From an uncultured bacterium (GTDB taxonomy: Bacteria; Bacteroidota; Rhodothermia; Rhodothermales; UBA10348), in the NCBI GenBank assembly GCA_943788505.1, contig CALSQR010000002.1, positions 633,213 to 697,212 of the forward strand: 64,000 nucleotides of DNA, in the 5' to 3' direction. Below, one piece after another: positions 1-8,769 of this stretch (within the stretch, counting starts at the first letter, position 1; every line of letters starts with the position of its first letter). The notes under the pieces were generated by a model. It had not been told where the DNA came from. It was given only the letters and a program-made list of their open reading frames with translations, and made no database searches. The position numbers and the translations under genes are program-made.

Positions 1-153
1 AGTTGCAAAGGCCCTAGAAGGTTGATTCTTCGCCACTCACGAGCCGAACCGAATCGCCAAATGAGACTGAGTTTACTCTCATCTGCACGCATTTATACCG
101 CGCTACACATAATACGAGTGAAACCGCTTAACTAAATCCATAGGACCCTATGA

Positions 154-450
154 ATGCGGCACTCCAACATCACAGACGGAGCCAACACCACTCGTGGCGC
201 GACTGTATCGAACCAAACCAACTCAGATTCAACATCGGTATCTGCCGTTGAGCTAGATCAAATGCTCGACATGCACGATCTACTCTCGCGTCTACCGTTT
301 TCGCGCAAGATCGTATTGCGCATGATTCATGAGCAACGCATACCCGCCATTTACCTAAATGGAAAATGGGTAATTTCAAGAACACAATTCATCAAGGCGA
401 TGGAAGCCGGCTTCCCTATTCCAACAGGTCGAGTGAGGAAATCCAAATGA
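154..450 (+). CDS. Excisionase-like helix-turn-helix protein
   Basis: A 98-residue protein. The first 35 residues are Ser/Thr/Asn-rich and probably disordered. Residues about 38-90 resemble the HTH_17/excisionase fold: a helix ending LLSRLPFSRKIVLRMI, then a strand pair IPAIYLNGKWVISR, then a C-terminal helix. Small proteins of this type bend DNA or steer a partner recombinase. The next gene is a tyrosine recombinase whose ATG overlaps this stop codon (ATGA, 4 bp), so the two are translationally coupled. This supports an excisionase or directionality-factor role, but that role is inferred from context. It could also be a simple repressor of the integrase. No strong Shine-Dalgarno is seen. Confidence 0.7.
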   Translation: MRHSNITDGANTTRGATVSNQTNSDSTSVSAVELDQMLDMHDLLSRLPFSRKIVLRMIHEQRIPAIYLNGKWVISRTQFIKAMEAGFPIPTGRVRKSK

Positions 451-1685
451 GTCGTAAGCAAAAGCGACATTCGACAGTCCGGATTGGCAAAGGCTTTTCA
501 TTTCGGTTCCACCGTGGTACCTACCGCCTGCGCGTCTACGACCGGACCAAGACTCCGAAAGAGAAGACCATTTCCCTGAACACGGACGAGTACGCGTTAG
601 CAAGTATCAGGGCCACCGAGTACTTCCAGCGCTACGTAGCCAATCAGTGGGACCCGTGGGATGGGTCTAGGGCATTCTTCTGCCTATCAGATGCTCTTGC
701 TGCATTTCGATCAGCAAGGGGTGATCTACGAGCCAAGACTCTCCACGACTACACGAAAGTCGTGGAGTATCTCATTTCATCCGTTGGCGGGGATATTGGA
801 CTGGACAGTCTAAAACCGCCGGACATTCGACCAATCGTCCATCGCTCTGGGCTAACACGGTCCTCCCGACTCGCCTATTTTCGCCGTCTATCTGCTTTTT
901 TCAACTGGTGCATCAAACAAAGGCTTACAGAAAACAACCCTGTTGAAGGAGTAGAGACGCCAGCAACGCCGCGGGTCTTGCCAAATGGCTTAAACATGCA
1001 AGAACTGGAGCAGCTATTGATAGTCGCCGAGGACTATCAGTGGGCGAAAGAAGCGTTCGAGCTGCTTGCTTGGACTGGGCTTCGCCCATCTGAAGCCGCT
1101 CGACTTGAGTGGTCAGATATAGATGACCACGTTATCAAAGTCGTTGGTAGAACCAAGACAAATCGAGAACGAGCGGTCACCATCATTCCGCAGGCCCGCC
1201 GGGTCTTGGACAAACTCACAAACCGAGAAGGACTCCTACTTCGAGGCGCTTCAGAGGGCTCGCTGAATGTCGAATACCTATCAAAAGTGTTTCGCCGGTG
1301 CGCCAACATCGCCAAGCTACCGACTCGATACACTCTGTACTCATTGCGACATACGTTCGCAGCTGAGTACCGAAGACGCGAAGGAACGCTTTATGGGCTT
1401 CAGCATGAATTGGGCCACACTTCCATTCAGACGACTCAAAAATACGGTCACCTGGGGCAGGATGAGCGTCGGGCATACACGGTCAATCTGTTCACCGACG
1501 CGGATAGTACCGCACCCACTTCGGGAACCCCTTCGGGAACCCCTTCGTCGATCGTAGCCAAACGCAGCACAGTCCAAACCAAAAAACGCCGCTCCCGACA
1601 ACGGAAACGACGCTTTGATATGGAGCCAATGAGCGGACTCGAACCGCTGACCTGCTCATTACGAATGAGCTGCTCTACCAGCTGA
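447..1685 (+). CDS. Tyrosine recombinase/phage-type integrase
   Basis: A 412-residue site-specific recombinase. An N-terminal arm-binding region and a core-binding SAM-like domain (about residues 90-180) precede the catalytic domain. Visible active-site boxes are TGLRPSEAARLEW (Arg I), GRTKTNRER (beta-hairpin Lys), YSLRHTF (Arg II; Tyr stands where His is most usual), ELGHTSIQTTQKYGH (His/Trp position and nucleophilic Tyr). The ATG at 447 is chosen because it overlaps the upstream stop; the frame stays open further upstream to 366. The reading frame has no stop until it is inside the tRNA-Thr gene on the other strand, so the last 20 or so residues (from MEPMSG) are tRNA sequence read backwards. 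This is typical of an integrase abutting its own tRNA attachment site. The Pro/Ser/Gly-rich stretch near residue 360 comes from a 12-bp tandem repeat. Confidence 0.93.
   Translation: MSRKQKRHSTVRIGKGFSFRFHRGTYRLRVYDRTKTPKEKTISLNTDEYALASIRATEYFQRYVANQWDPWDGSRAFFCLSDALAAFRSARGDLRAKTLHDYTKVVEYLISSVGGDIGLDSLKPPDIRPIVHRSGLTRSSRLAYFRRLSAFFNWCIKQRLTENNPVEGVETPATPRVLPNGLNMQELEQLLIVAEDYQWAKEAFELLAWTGLRPSEAARLEWSDIDDHVIKVVGRTKTNRERAVTIIPQARRVLDKLTNREGLLLRGASEGSLNVEYLSKVFRRCANIAKLPTRYTLYSLRHTFAAEYRRREGTLYGLQHELGHTSIQTTQKYGHLGQDERRAYTVNLFTDADSTAPTSGTPSGTPSSIVAKRSTVQTKKRRSRQRKRRFDMEPMSGLEPLTCSLRMSCSTS
1520..1543. repeat. Two tandem 12-bp units inside the integrase gene
   Basis: The unit TTCGGGAACCCC occurs twice head to tail (1520-1531 and 1532-1543) and encodes a SGTPSGTP linker near the integrase C-terminus. 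It lies in a low-complexity tail after the catalytic domain, so length change would be tolerated. Confidence 0.75.
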
Positions 1686-1696
1686 GCTACATTGGC
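1621..1696 (-). tRNA. tRNA-Thr (anticodon CGT)
   Basis: The minus strand folds into a full cloverleaf. The acceptor stem GCCAATG/CATTGGC has 7 perfect pairs. The D arm is GCTC/GAGC, the anticodon arm GCTCA-TTCGTAA-TGAGC has CGT at positions 34-36 (reads ACG, Thr), and the T arm is AGCGG-TTCGAGT-CCGCT. The discriminator T and CCA are encoded. The 3' end at 1621 faces the integrase gene, whose frame runs 65 bp into the tRNA. This is the classic geometry of an integrative element at a tRNA 3' end, with the element extending leftwards out of the window. Confidence 0.97.
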
Positions 1697-1856
1697 CTGT
1701 ATTCAACCAGAAGAGCTTCGTAGAAGCGGCCCTAGTTATTACAGAGCCGCAAAATTACGCCTATCCGCCACCTCAGTCAAGGAAACGGATCGTGCCTGCA
1801 TGGCTGTTTTAGTCCCCTCAAGGCCGAATCATTGATTCTTCATTGCCACCCAAGGG

Positions 1857-1881
1857 TGGGGGAGCCGGAACGGCTCCCCCA
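1857..1881. terminator. GC-rich hairpin downstream of the universal stress gene
   Basis: GGGGGAGCC (1858-1866) pairs perfectly with GGCTCCCCC (1872-1880) around a 5-nt GGAAC loop; an outer T-A pair extends it. It sits 30 bp past the stop of the minus-strand usp gene and between it and the tRNA. There is no U-run on either strand, so it is either a U-tract-poor terminator or an mRNA-stabilising 3' hairpin. The rest of 1697-1910 shows nothing else recognisable. Confidence 0.5.
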
Positions 1882-1910
1882 ATACCCATCAATCGCACCA
1901 TGAAATCGTC

Positions 1911-2831
1911 TCAGGCAGCAGCTTCGAGCTGCTTGATGCCATCACCCGTATTGACCACAAGAACCGGGCAATGCGCAGACCGAAGTACTTTTTCTGAAAT
2001 GGACCCAACCATCATTCGATCAAACCCTGAACGTCCGTGAGATCCGATCACAATCAGGTCAAAATCATCCTCATCGGCTAGACTTCGAATCGTCTCGGCA
2101 GGATGTCCATCGACCGTTTTCCAGTTTGCGATGATACCTGCCGCCTGCAATTCGGCTGCAAACTCAATTAGTCGTTCCTCCGACGACTCGGTCATGTTCT
2201 TTGTGATATCCACTAGTGGATCAGACCCAAGGCCGTAGTACGGAAAAAAGGCCAAGTCTACAGCATGCATCAAGGTGATCGACGCGCCATAGTGTTCTGC
2301 AAAACGCGATGCAGACTCAATCACTTTCCTAGACCCACCGGAGAAATCAATCGGCACCAGAATCCTCTGAATCTGTGGTAATGGCCATGCCTTTCTGCTT
2401 GCTCGGACGGTAAATACTGGACATGGTGATCTTCGAACTACTTCTTCCGTCACACTGCCAAGCAGCATTCGGCGTGGTCCACGGCGTCCGTGCGTTCCCA
2501 TCACAATGAAGTCAGCTTCTGACTCCTCGGCGTATTGCAAAATCACCTCTGCTGCAGGCCGAGCAGGAATACCTGCAAGCACGGTCCGTTTGATTGGAGG
2601 TAGCTCGCCTTCCAAATCGTCCACTAGAGCTTTGAGCTCATTCATTCCCTGTTCCCAGGCAATATCGAACAGATCTGTTGGGAAATCGGGGATCGAAATA
2701 GTAGGTAATTCAGCTACATGCAGCAGATGTAATACGCCGTCAAACTTTCGAGCGAGAAACAAACCATGCTCAATGGCCAAATCGGCGCTCTCAGAAAAAT
2801 CAGTTGGTACAAGAATGTTATAGGTTTTCAT
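1911..2831 (-). CDS. Universal stress protein, tandem UspA domains
   Basis: A 306-residue cytoplasmic protein made of two UspA (Rossmann-like, HUP superfamily) domains, about residues 1-145 and 153-298. Each ends with the ATP-binding signature G-x2-G-x9-G-S: MGTHGRRGPRRMLLGSV in the first domain and IGSHGRSGFDRMMVGSI in the second, so both halves are probably nucleotide-binding. Both domains start with the usual ILVP-DFS strand. Tandem Usp proteins are stress-induced and modulate other proteins in an ATP-dependent way, but the target cannot be read from sequence. It is a single gene with no operon partner. Confidence 0.93.
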   Translation of the reverse strand: MKTYNILVPTDFSESADLAIEHGLFLARKFDGVLHLLHVAELPTISIPDFPTDLFDIAWEQGMNELKALVDDLEGELPPIKRTVLAGIPARPAAEVILQYAEESEADFIVMGTHGRRGPRRMLLGSVTEEVVRRSPCPVFTVRASRKAWPLPQIQRILVPIDFSGGSRKVIESASRFAEHYGASITLMHAVDLAFFPYYGLGSDPLVDITKNMTESSEERLIEFAAELQAAGIIANWKTVDGHPAETIRSLADEDDFDLIVIGSHGRSGFDRMMVGSISEKVLRSAHCPVLVVNTGDGIKQLEAAA

Positions 2832-3153
2832 GATGTCCTCCGGGCAGGGTCTGCGAAATGCTTCCTACCCAGACTCATCGTACGGTAGGCTAAGTGCCCA
2901 TAATGCAGGGTAAAGGCTCGCTATGCGCACCTACCTTTCCCGAAAAACGTGGAAGAAAAGGTCAAAATGAATGGAGGATGGATACCTACATGGACCTACA
3001 TGGACCGCTCATGGTGCAGGGTCTAAGGGGGAACGTCTTCATTCCGGTAGTGTCGAAGGAATGGACCTATGAACGCGTTTTCCTGAGTAGTCCCGCACCA
3101 ATGCGCGCCCTTGCGGACCTAGTTTCCAACAATACACCTCACTGTTTCCCCCT
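2832..3153. other. Intergenic region between usp and the M32 peptidase
   Basis: 322 bp separate divergent genes and should hold both promoters; no clear consensus was recognised. It contains a perfect 10-bp tandem duplication (ACCTACATGG at 2984-2993 and 2994-3003). An open frame (2894-3160, 88 residues) crosses the region, but it has no recognisable domain and its stop overlaps the peptidase start. I regard it as chance. Confidence 0.5.
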
Positions 3154-4626
3154 ATGTTAGACCTCAAGAACCGCCTCCAGCGCATTACTCACCTCAATCA
3201 AGCTGCAGCCGTTCTGGAATGGGATCAAGAGACACATATGCCTGAGGGAGCGGAAGAAAGTCGTGCCCGACAAGTTGGCACGCTCCGATCCCTAGCCCAT
3301 GAGATGCTGACCGCTGAAGAGACCGTCTCTCTTCTGGAGAAAGCCTCACCAGAATCTGACATCGACTCAGACCTGGTCCGGGTTGTTCGACGGGACATCG
3401 ACAAAGCAACCAGAGTACCGTCTTCCTTGATTGCAGAAATGGCAGAAGCATCAGGGCGGTCTAAAAGTGCTTGGATGAAAGCACGCGGCACTAATGACTT
3501 CTCGCTATTCGCTCCTCACCTAGAGCACATCCTCGAGCTCGCTGTTAAACACGCAGAAGCGCTGGGCTACGACGAGTCCCCCTATGATGCGCTGCTCGAC
3601 CAATACGAAGAGGGCATGACCACACGTCAGGTCAACGAGGTGTTCGAATCGGTCAAAAAGGATCTCATACCAATCGTAAAGCAAATCGCTGATGCCCCAC
3701 AGATTAGTGACGCGCCTGCCCACGGAGACTTCCCTGTAGATCGGCAATGGGACTTTGGACTTCGAGTGGCGCAAGAGTTGGGCTATGATCTGAATTGTGG
3801 CCGTCAGGACGTGTCAGCTCATCCGTTTTCAACGACATTTTCTATTACTGACGTACGCATTACGACTCGCTCCGATGAGCGCTTTTTCAATCCGGCGTTT
3901 TTCGGTACGCTCCATGAGGCCGGACACGCCATGTATGAGCAGGGTATCGACCTAGCCCTAGAAGGGTTGCCATTGGCAGATGGAACGTCCCTGGGTATGC
4001 ATGAATCGCAGTCTCGCCTATGGGAAAACCTTGTAGGACGCAGCGCTGACTTCTGGAAACACTACTATCCACAGGCTCAGCAACTATTTCCAGAAGCACT
4101 GTCCGGTGTGTCGGGGGATGCATTCTATAAGGCTATCAACTCAGTTTCTGCCTCCCCTGTGCGGGTCGAAGCAGACGAAGTCACTTACAACCTGCACATC
4201 ATGCTTCGCTTCGAGCTGGAGCAGGAGATGATCGCCGGGAGGATTTCGGTGGCGGACCTGCCCGCCGCATGGAACGATCGAATGGAGTCGTGGCTGGGCA
4301 TTCGTCCTGAGAATGACACAGACGGGGTTCTTCAAGATATCCATTGGTCGCTCGGAGCCATCGGATATTTCCCAACTTACGCACTTGGTAATTTGATGTC
4401 CGTTCAGTTGTTCAATGCAGCAGAGCGTGATATTCCCGCCTTGAACGAGCAAATTGCCACCGGCCAATTCGCTCCTCTGTTGGGATGGTTACGATCGAAT
4501 GTGCACCAATATGGCCGCCGCCGCTCTGCAAATGAGTTGCTGGAAAAGGCGACCGGCTCCACGCTCAATGCAGCACCTTGGCTTGACTATATCAGACAGA
4601 AATTCGGTGCGCTGTACGGGTTTTGA
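3154..4626 (+). CDS. Metallocarboxypeptidase, M32 family (Taq carboxypeptidase type)
   Basis: A 490-residue zinc carboxypeptidase that removes C-terminal residues from peptides; there is no signal peptide, so it is cytoplasmic. The zinc-binding HEAGH motif is near residues 254-258, followed about 25 residues later by HESQSRLWEN, which supplies the third ligand in this family. The N-terminus (LDLKNRLQRI...LEWDQETHMP) matches the helical start and the conserved WDQ-T-MP block of M32 enzymes, which supports the ATG at 3154. Length is normal for the family. The C-terminal W-IRPENDTDGVLQDIHWS and IGYFPTYALGN blocks are also present. Confidence 0.95.
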   Translation: MLDLKNRLQRITHLNQAAAVLEWDQETHMPEGAEESRARQVGTLRSLAHEMLTAEETVSLLEKASPESDIDSDLVRVVRRDIDKATRVPSSLIAEMAEASGRSKSAWMKARGTNDFSLFAPHLEHILELAVKHAEALGYDESPYDALLDQYEEGMTTRQVNEVFESVKKDLIPIVKQIADAPQISDAPAHGDFPVDRQWDFGLRVAQELGYDLNCGRQDVSAHPFSTTFSITDVRITTRSDERFFNPAFFGTLHEAGHAMYEQGIDLALEGLPLADGTSLGMHESQSRLWENLVGRSADFWKHYYPQAQQLFPEALSGVSGDAFYKAINSVSASPVRVEADEVTYNLHIMLRFELEQEMIAGRISVADLPAAWNDRMESWLGIRPENDTDGVLQDIHWSLGAIGYFPTYALGNLMSVQLFNAAERDIPALNEQIATGQFAPLLGWLRSNVHQYGRRRSANELLEKATGSTLNAAPWLDYIRQKFGALYGF

Positions 4627-4792
4627 TAACTCTAAGCCATTCCAGCACAAGAATATCCGGAAATCGCAATTCCCTACATCCAAGTAAGATTTGACCCTAC
4701 ATTTCCGTTGTTAGCCATTGATTAATTGAAGTAGGGGACCTATTTGTAATAGGACCCACATTTATAACCCAAGAACAGGACGGTGATTGCTC

Positions 4793-5176
4793 ATGGCAGT
4801 AAACCTCGAACTACATCTCGACCATCTACAGATTTCCACGGACCTTCAGGATTCGATCAAAACAAACCTGGAGAGACTTGAAGAAGGGCATCATGATATC
4901 ACGGGCGCGCATATGTCCGTGAAGCAGCTGTCAGGAAAACCAACGGTGAACGAGTACGAGGCCAAACTGACGCTTTATCACAAGCCCGACAATATTGTGG
5001 CTTCTTCCCGGTCCAGAAACATTCCTGAGGCAGTCCAAGGGGCATTTGGTTCGGTAGAGCGCCAACTCAGGAAAGCACGAACCGCCGTCAAAGATCGGCG
5101 CAGACGAGCTCGCAAAGTAATTCCATCCGTCTCAGAACTACCTCCACCAGGCCCAGGGGAGTTTGACGAAGAATGA
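4793..5176 (+). CDS. HPF/RaiA-type ribosome hibernation factor
   Basis: A 127-residue protein with the S30AE fold (beta-alpha-beta-beta-beta-alpha). It starts with the strand LELHLDHLQIS, then a helix, then two strands, and ends with a basic helix (VERQLRKARTAVKDRRRRARK). Family members bind the 30S decoding centre and inactivate or dimerise ribosomes in stationary phase. Only the short N-terminal domain is present, plus an acidic/Pro tail, so it is a short-HPF or YfiA-like form. ATG 4793 is preferred; an in-frame TTG at 4787 has better spacing to the AGGA at 4777-4780, so the start is uncertain by two codons. Confidence 0.8.
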   Translation: MAVNLELHLDHLQISTDLQDSIKTNLERLEEGHHDITGAHMSVKQLSGKPTVNEYEAKLTLYHKPDNIVASSRSRNIPEAVQGAFGSVERQLRKARTAVKDRRRRARKVIPSVSELPPPGPGEFDEE

Positions 5177-5236
5177 CCTGATGCAAATCAGCTTTCGTAC
5201 TTCTAAACCAGCGTTACCGAGTAGTGGTCGGCAGGA

Positions 5237-6145
5237 CTAAAACAATCTTGCCGTTCCGCTCGGAGCCTGATAATCTGGACTGAGAGCGTACGCAGTATCC
5301 GAAGCGGGATTAGCTGGCACCGATCCAGAAAGAATTCTGAATCCGAAAGGCTGACTACTGTCGTCCGGGAACGGCTCTACTGAGATTGATACCTGTGCAC
5401 CAGCTAGATCTAGAGGAAAAGTGAATCCTTCGGGTGGATTTTGGATAAAGTCTTCTCCAGGAAATGGGGGTGTATCTGGCAGAGAATAGAGACGAGAAAA
5501 ATCATGATCGTCCATTTGCTGGAAGGCACCGATACTGATTTGTCCATCAGCTGTCTCAACCCATCCCTCATAGGCCCATCCATCGGGAAGAGATGGCAAA
5601 TTTAATCCGGCCGACAAGGAGGACCGGGCACCTGTTGCAAACCAAAGTCCGGATGTTTCATTTCCACCCACGCCATCAGAAGGAGTCATTAGCATGAAGG
5701 TCCCTCCCCCGCTTGTCAGTGATGACCCTATTGCAAGCGGATGGGCAGGACTTAACGTCGCTTGGAAGGAGCTTAAATCACCGGCCATTAGGACCGTGCT
5801 AGAGGGGGTGTCATCAGAATCCCGTCGATCCTCAATCGTTATAAACAATGCCGTGGCAGCAGTGACATCAACTGGAAAAACAAACGATGGTTGAATAACC
5901 TGGCCTGATGGATTGATATACGACCCCGTATCGTTGATGTTAAATGTCTCACCCGCAATATTTGTAAAACCGTCCCGTGCCCAGACCTGATATTTAAAGC
6001 CTTCCGACAGTGGGGTTAACCCATCAAGGTCCAGCGTCACTCTGACTTTAGGGGCAACTAGTTCACTGCTGGACGTACTGTCGCATCCGGTAACCAAGGG
6101 TAGCAGGAGAACGAAAAGGAAGAAAACAGTGTAGGATGAGCGCAT
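5237..6145 (-). CDS. Exported lipoprotein of unknown function
   Basis: A 302-residue protein with a hydrophobic signal and lipobox LVTGC at about residue 21, so it is anchored to a membrane as a lipoprotein. The mature part is beta-rich and appears to hold two related halves. Each half mentions a wording pattern (FKYQVWARDG and WAYEGWVETADG) seen in anti-sigma-K-like/DUF-type beta domains, but I cannot name the family. It stands alone between convergent hpf and the divergent DAHP synthase operon. Confidence 0.75.
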   Translation of the reverse strand: MRSSYTVFFLFVLLLPLVTGCDSTSSSELVAPKVRVTLDLDGLTPLSEGFKYQVWARDGFTNIAGETFNINDTGSYINPSGQVIQPSFVFPVDVTAATALFITIEDRRDSDDTPSSTVLMAGDLSSFQATLSPAHPLAIGSSLTSGGGTFMLMTPSDGVGGNETSGLWFATGARSSLSAGLNLPSLPDGWAYEGWVETADGQISIGAFQQMDDHDFSRLYSLPDTPPFPGEDFIQNPPEGFTFPLDLAGAQVSISVEPFPDDSSQPFGFRILSGSVPANPASDTAYALSPDYQAPSGTARLF

Positions 6146-6325
6146 GGCGACTAACCGATTGGCGATGACAAACTCCCCTAAAGGGGATCTATTTTTAGAT
6201 AAGAGAGAACGATCCGGCTGCGCTGCGGTTCTGCTTCCTGTCGATTCGGATCAGAAAATGCCCTGCGCAGTGTTCTGGTCATTACCTTGCCTCACCTACT
6301 TTTAAGCCTCCATCCCCAGAGGAAC

Positions 6326-7708
6326 GTGCCTCACCCTTCCGATCCATCAACACCCCAGGAACTGCTCGCCAACTGGAGCCCTGAATCTTGGCGCGACTTC
6401 GATGCCTTGCAGCAGCCGGCATTCGATGAACAGGAGGATCTGGACCGCGTCGTTTCGCAATTAAGACAGTATCCTCCTTTAGTTACACCTTGGGAAATCG
6501 ACCGTCTGCAAGGCCAACTGGCTGAAGCATCTGTTGGGAAACGATTCTTGCTCCAGGGTGGAGACTGTGCGGAACGGTTTGATGAGTGCCGAGGGGACGT
6601 CATTGCCAACCGGCTTAAGGTCCTACTCCAAATGAGCCTTGTGCTCATCTACGGACTTAGATTGCCGGTCATCCGTGTTGGACGCTTTGCTGGTCAGTAT
6701 GCAAAGCCACGCTCTTCCGATTTCGAAGGCCGTAATGGTCAGCAGTTACCTGCCTACCGCGGCGATATGGTGAACGCTCCTGAATTCGGTCGTGAAGCTC
6801 GTCGTCCTGCTCCCGAGCGAATGCTCACCGCGTATGAACGCTCAGCTATGACCTTGAATTATATCAGGGCATTGGGAGAAGGTGGGTTTTCGGACCTTCA
6901 CCATCCCGAAAATTGGGATCTGGGATTTGTGACGTCCGACAAATTGCGAGATGAATACCAGGGAATCGTTGATTCAATATTAGAGGCCCTCCGTTTTATG
7001 GAGGCGGTCTCTCCAAGCCCAATCTCAGACACGGACAGAGTCTCTTTTTATACGAGTCATGAAGCCCTCATCTTGCCCTATGAAGAGGCCTTGACTCGAG
7101 AAGCAGATGGAAGTGCATGGAATCTGTCGACGCATTTCCCTTGGATTGGTAAGAGAACCAACGAGCCAGAGGGAGCTCACGTCGAATACGCCCGTGGCAT
7201 TCGCAATCCTATTGGCTTAAAAATAGGTCCTGACACCTCAAAATCAGACCTTCGAACGTTGTTAGATGTGTTAAATCCAGGGCATCTGCCTGGTCGGATC
7301 ACATTGATCACTCGCTTTGGTGCCAATGGTATCGAGGGTGTTTTGCCAGGACTCATTAAAGAAGTTAGATCGGCTGGTCATTCCGTGCTCTGGTCGTGTG
7401 ATCCCATGCATGGCAATACAGAAACTCTGTCCAACGGGCTGAAAACCCGCCGATTTGAAAATATATTGGCAGAGTTAGAACAGGCCTTCGACATCCACCA
7501 CGCTTGTGGATCAGTTCTAGGTGGCGTTCATCTCGAGCTGACCGGTGAGAATGTCACGGAATGCACTGGTGGTGCACGCGGATTGCAAGAGAAGGATCTG
7601 CTTGAGCATTACGAAAGCCGAGTCGACCCCCGGTTGAATGCCGAACAAGCGTTGGAACTGGCCTTCAGTATTGTTAGAAAATGTCGCTCCATGCGAAACG
7701 GATCATGA
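6326..7708 (+). CDS. 3-deoxy-7-phosphoheptulonate synthase, class II
   Basis: About 460 residues, condensing PEP and erythrose 4-phosphate to DAHP, the first step of the shikimate pathway. Class II (plant-type) signatures are clear: FLLQGGDCAE, the block KPRSSDFEGRNG with LPAYRGDMVN, SFYTSHEALILPYEEALTR, LWSCDPMHGNT and GGVHLELTGENVTEC. The frame is open from a TTG at 6287; GTG 6326 follows an AGAGGA stretch but with very short spacing, so the start is not settled. The stop overlaps the start of the DgcN-like gene (ATGA), making this the first gene of a coupled trio. aroQ, another shikimate gene, lies separately at 17.4 kb. Confidence 0.95.
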   Translation: MPHPSDPSTPQELLANWSPESWRDFDALQQPAFDEQEDLDRVVSQLRQYPPLVTPWEIDRLQGQLAEASVGKRFLLQGGDCAERFDECRGDVIANRLKVLLQMSLVLIYGLRLPVIRVGRFAGQYAKPRSSDFEGRNGQQLPAYRGDMVNAPEFGREARRPAPERMLTAYERSAMTLNYIRALGEGGFSDLHHPENWDLGFVTSDKLRDEYQGIVDSILEALRFMEAVSPSPISDTDRVSFYTSHEALILPYEEALTREADGSAWNLSTHFPWIGKRTNEPEGAHVEYARGIRNPIGLKIGPDTSKSDLRTLLDVLNPGHLPGRITLITRFGANGIEGVLPGLIKEVRSAGHSVLWSCDPMHGNTETLSNGLKTRRFENILAELEQAFDIHHACGSVLGGVHLELTGENVTECTGGARGLQEKDLLEHYESRVDPRLNAEQALELAFSIVRKCRSMRNGS

Positions 7709-8769
7709 CACCCATTCCTGCTGTCGTCTATTGCGCCCACTGTCTGGATTCAACGCGCGGCAAGACGGCGCACGGACTCATCCGTTTTACGGAAAGATTT
7801 GACGTTCGAGCCGTCGTGGATCCAGTATTTGCAGGCCAAGATGCAGGGATGTTCCTCGATGGTTCACCCAATGGTATTCCCATTCTGGCAACATTATCAG
7901 AAGCGATAGATCACATGCCAGATGAAGGCGGGGCCTTCGTGGTAGGACTCGCTACAGATGGTGGCGTGTTGCCAGAGCATGGACGAATCGCTGTTGCACG
8001 CGCAATCACCCACGGGCTTGATATCTACTGCGGCCTGCATGTTTTCCTGAACGAAGACCCCGAGTTTTCTGAACTCGCCCGGCAATACCAAGTAAAGCTG
8101 ATCGATGTTCGAAAACCACCACACCGATCGGACCTACATTTCTACGAGGGGCGGATCAAAGAGGTGCAATCGGTACGCGTGCTCATCCTAGGTACTGATT
8201 CTGCAAGCGGCAAACGAACGACCGCGTGGGTACTTCGAAATGCGCTGCGAGACAAGGGACTTTCCGCGGAAATGATTGGAACGGGACAGACTGCCTGGAT
8301 GCAGGGCGCCCGATTCGGCATCAGAATGGACTCTTTAGTCAATGATTTCGTGGCCGGTGAGATCGAGCATGTTGTGCGGCGGGCGTGGGAAGAAGCTGCT
8401 CCTGACGTGGTCGTTGTGGAAGGTCAAGGCGCTCTATTGCACCCCGCCTATCCGGGAGGGCTAGAGTTAGTGGCCGCTGTTCAGCCCGACATTCTCCTGC
8501 TTCAAGATGTCCCTGCCCGAAAAACCTTTGATGGGTTTGATGACTTACCGATGCCTCCAATGGAGCGACAGCTCCAGGCGTTGGAAGTGCTTTCCGGCCG
8601 GCCGGTCGATGCCCTGACTATCAATCCGAAAGGACTTACAGAGGGGGAAGCCTCCGATGTGTGCGCCAGGTATGAGTCGAGCTTCGACCGGCCGGCCGTG
8701 GACGTTTTCCGCGAAGGCTGTGATCGCCTGATCGCACTCATTGAATCCCGCCTCAGAACACGCTCATGA
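7705..8769 (+). CDS. dgcN: DUF1611/DgcN-like D-glutamate N-acetyltransferase
   Basis: A 354-residue protein with an N-terminal Rossmann-like part and a C-terminal P-loop domain (GTDSASGKRTTA near residues 163-174; later VVVVEGQGALLHPAY). This architecture is DUF1611. DgcN members acetylate D-glutamate, and DgcA then racemises the product to N-acetyl-L-glutamate. The next gene is a DgcA-like enolase-superfamily enzyme overlapping by ATGA, which is the pairing known for this pathway, so the call rests on family plus context. ATG 7705 is preferred because it overlaps the DAHP synthase stop; an ATG at 7681 would overlap by 28 bp. Confidence 0.75.
   Translation: MTPIPAVVYCAHCLDSTRGKTAHGLIRFTERFDVRAVVDPVFAGQDAGMFLDGSPNGIPILATLSEAIDHMPDEGGAFVVGLATDGGVLPEHGRIAVARAITHGLDIYCGLHVFLNEDPEFSELARQYQVKLIDVRKPPHRSDLHFYEGRIKEVQSVRVLILGTDSASGKRTTAWVLRNALRDKGLSAEMIGTGQTAWMQGARFGIRMDSLVNDFVAGEIEHVVRRAWEEAAPDVVVVEGQGALLHPAYPGGLELVAAVQPDILLLQDVPARKTFDGFDDLPMPPMERQLQALEVLSGRPVDALTINPKGLTEGEASDVCARYESSFDRPAVDVFREGCDRLIALIESRLRTRS

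Noticed and set aside
2894-3160. Open frame of 88 codons upstream of the M32 peptidase
   Set aside because: No recognisable domain, no conserved-looking composition, ends inside the start of a well-supported gene; likely chance.
6174-6196. TCCCC-TAAA-GGGGA followed by a T-rich stretch as an attenuator before the DAHP synthase gene
   Set aside because: Only a 5-bp stem, and no leader peptide rich in aromatic codons was found, so support is too weak.
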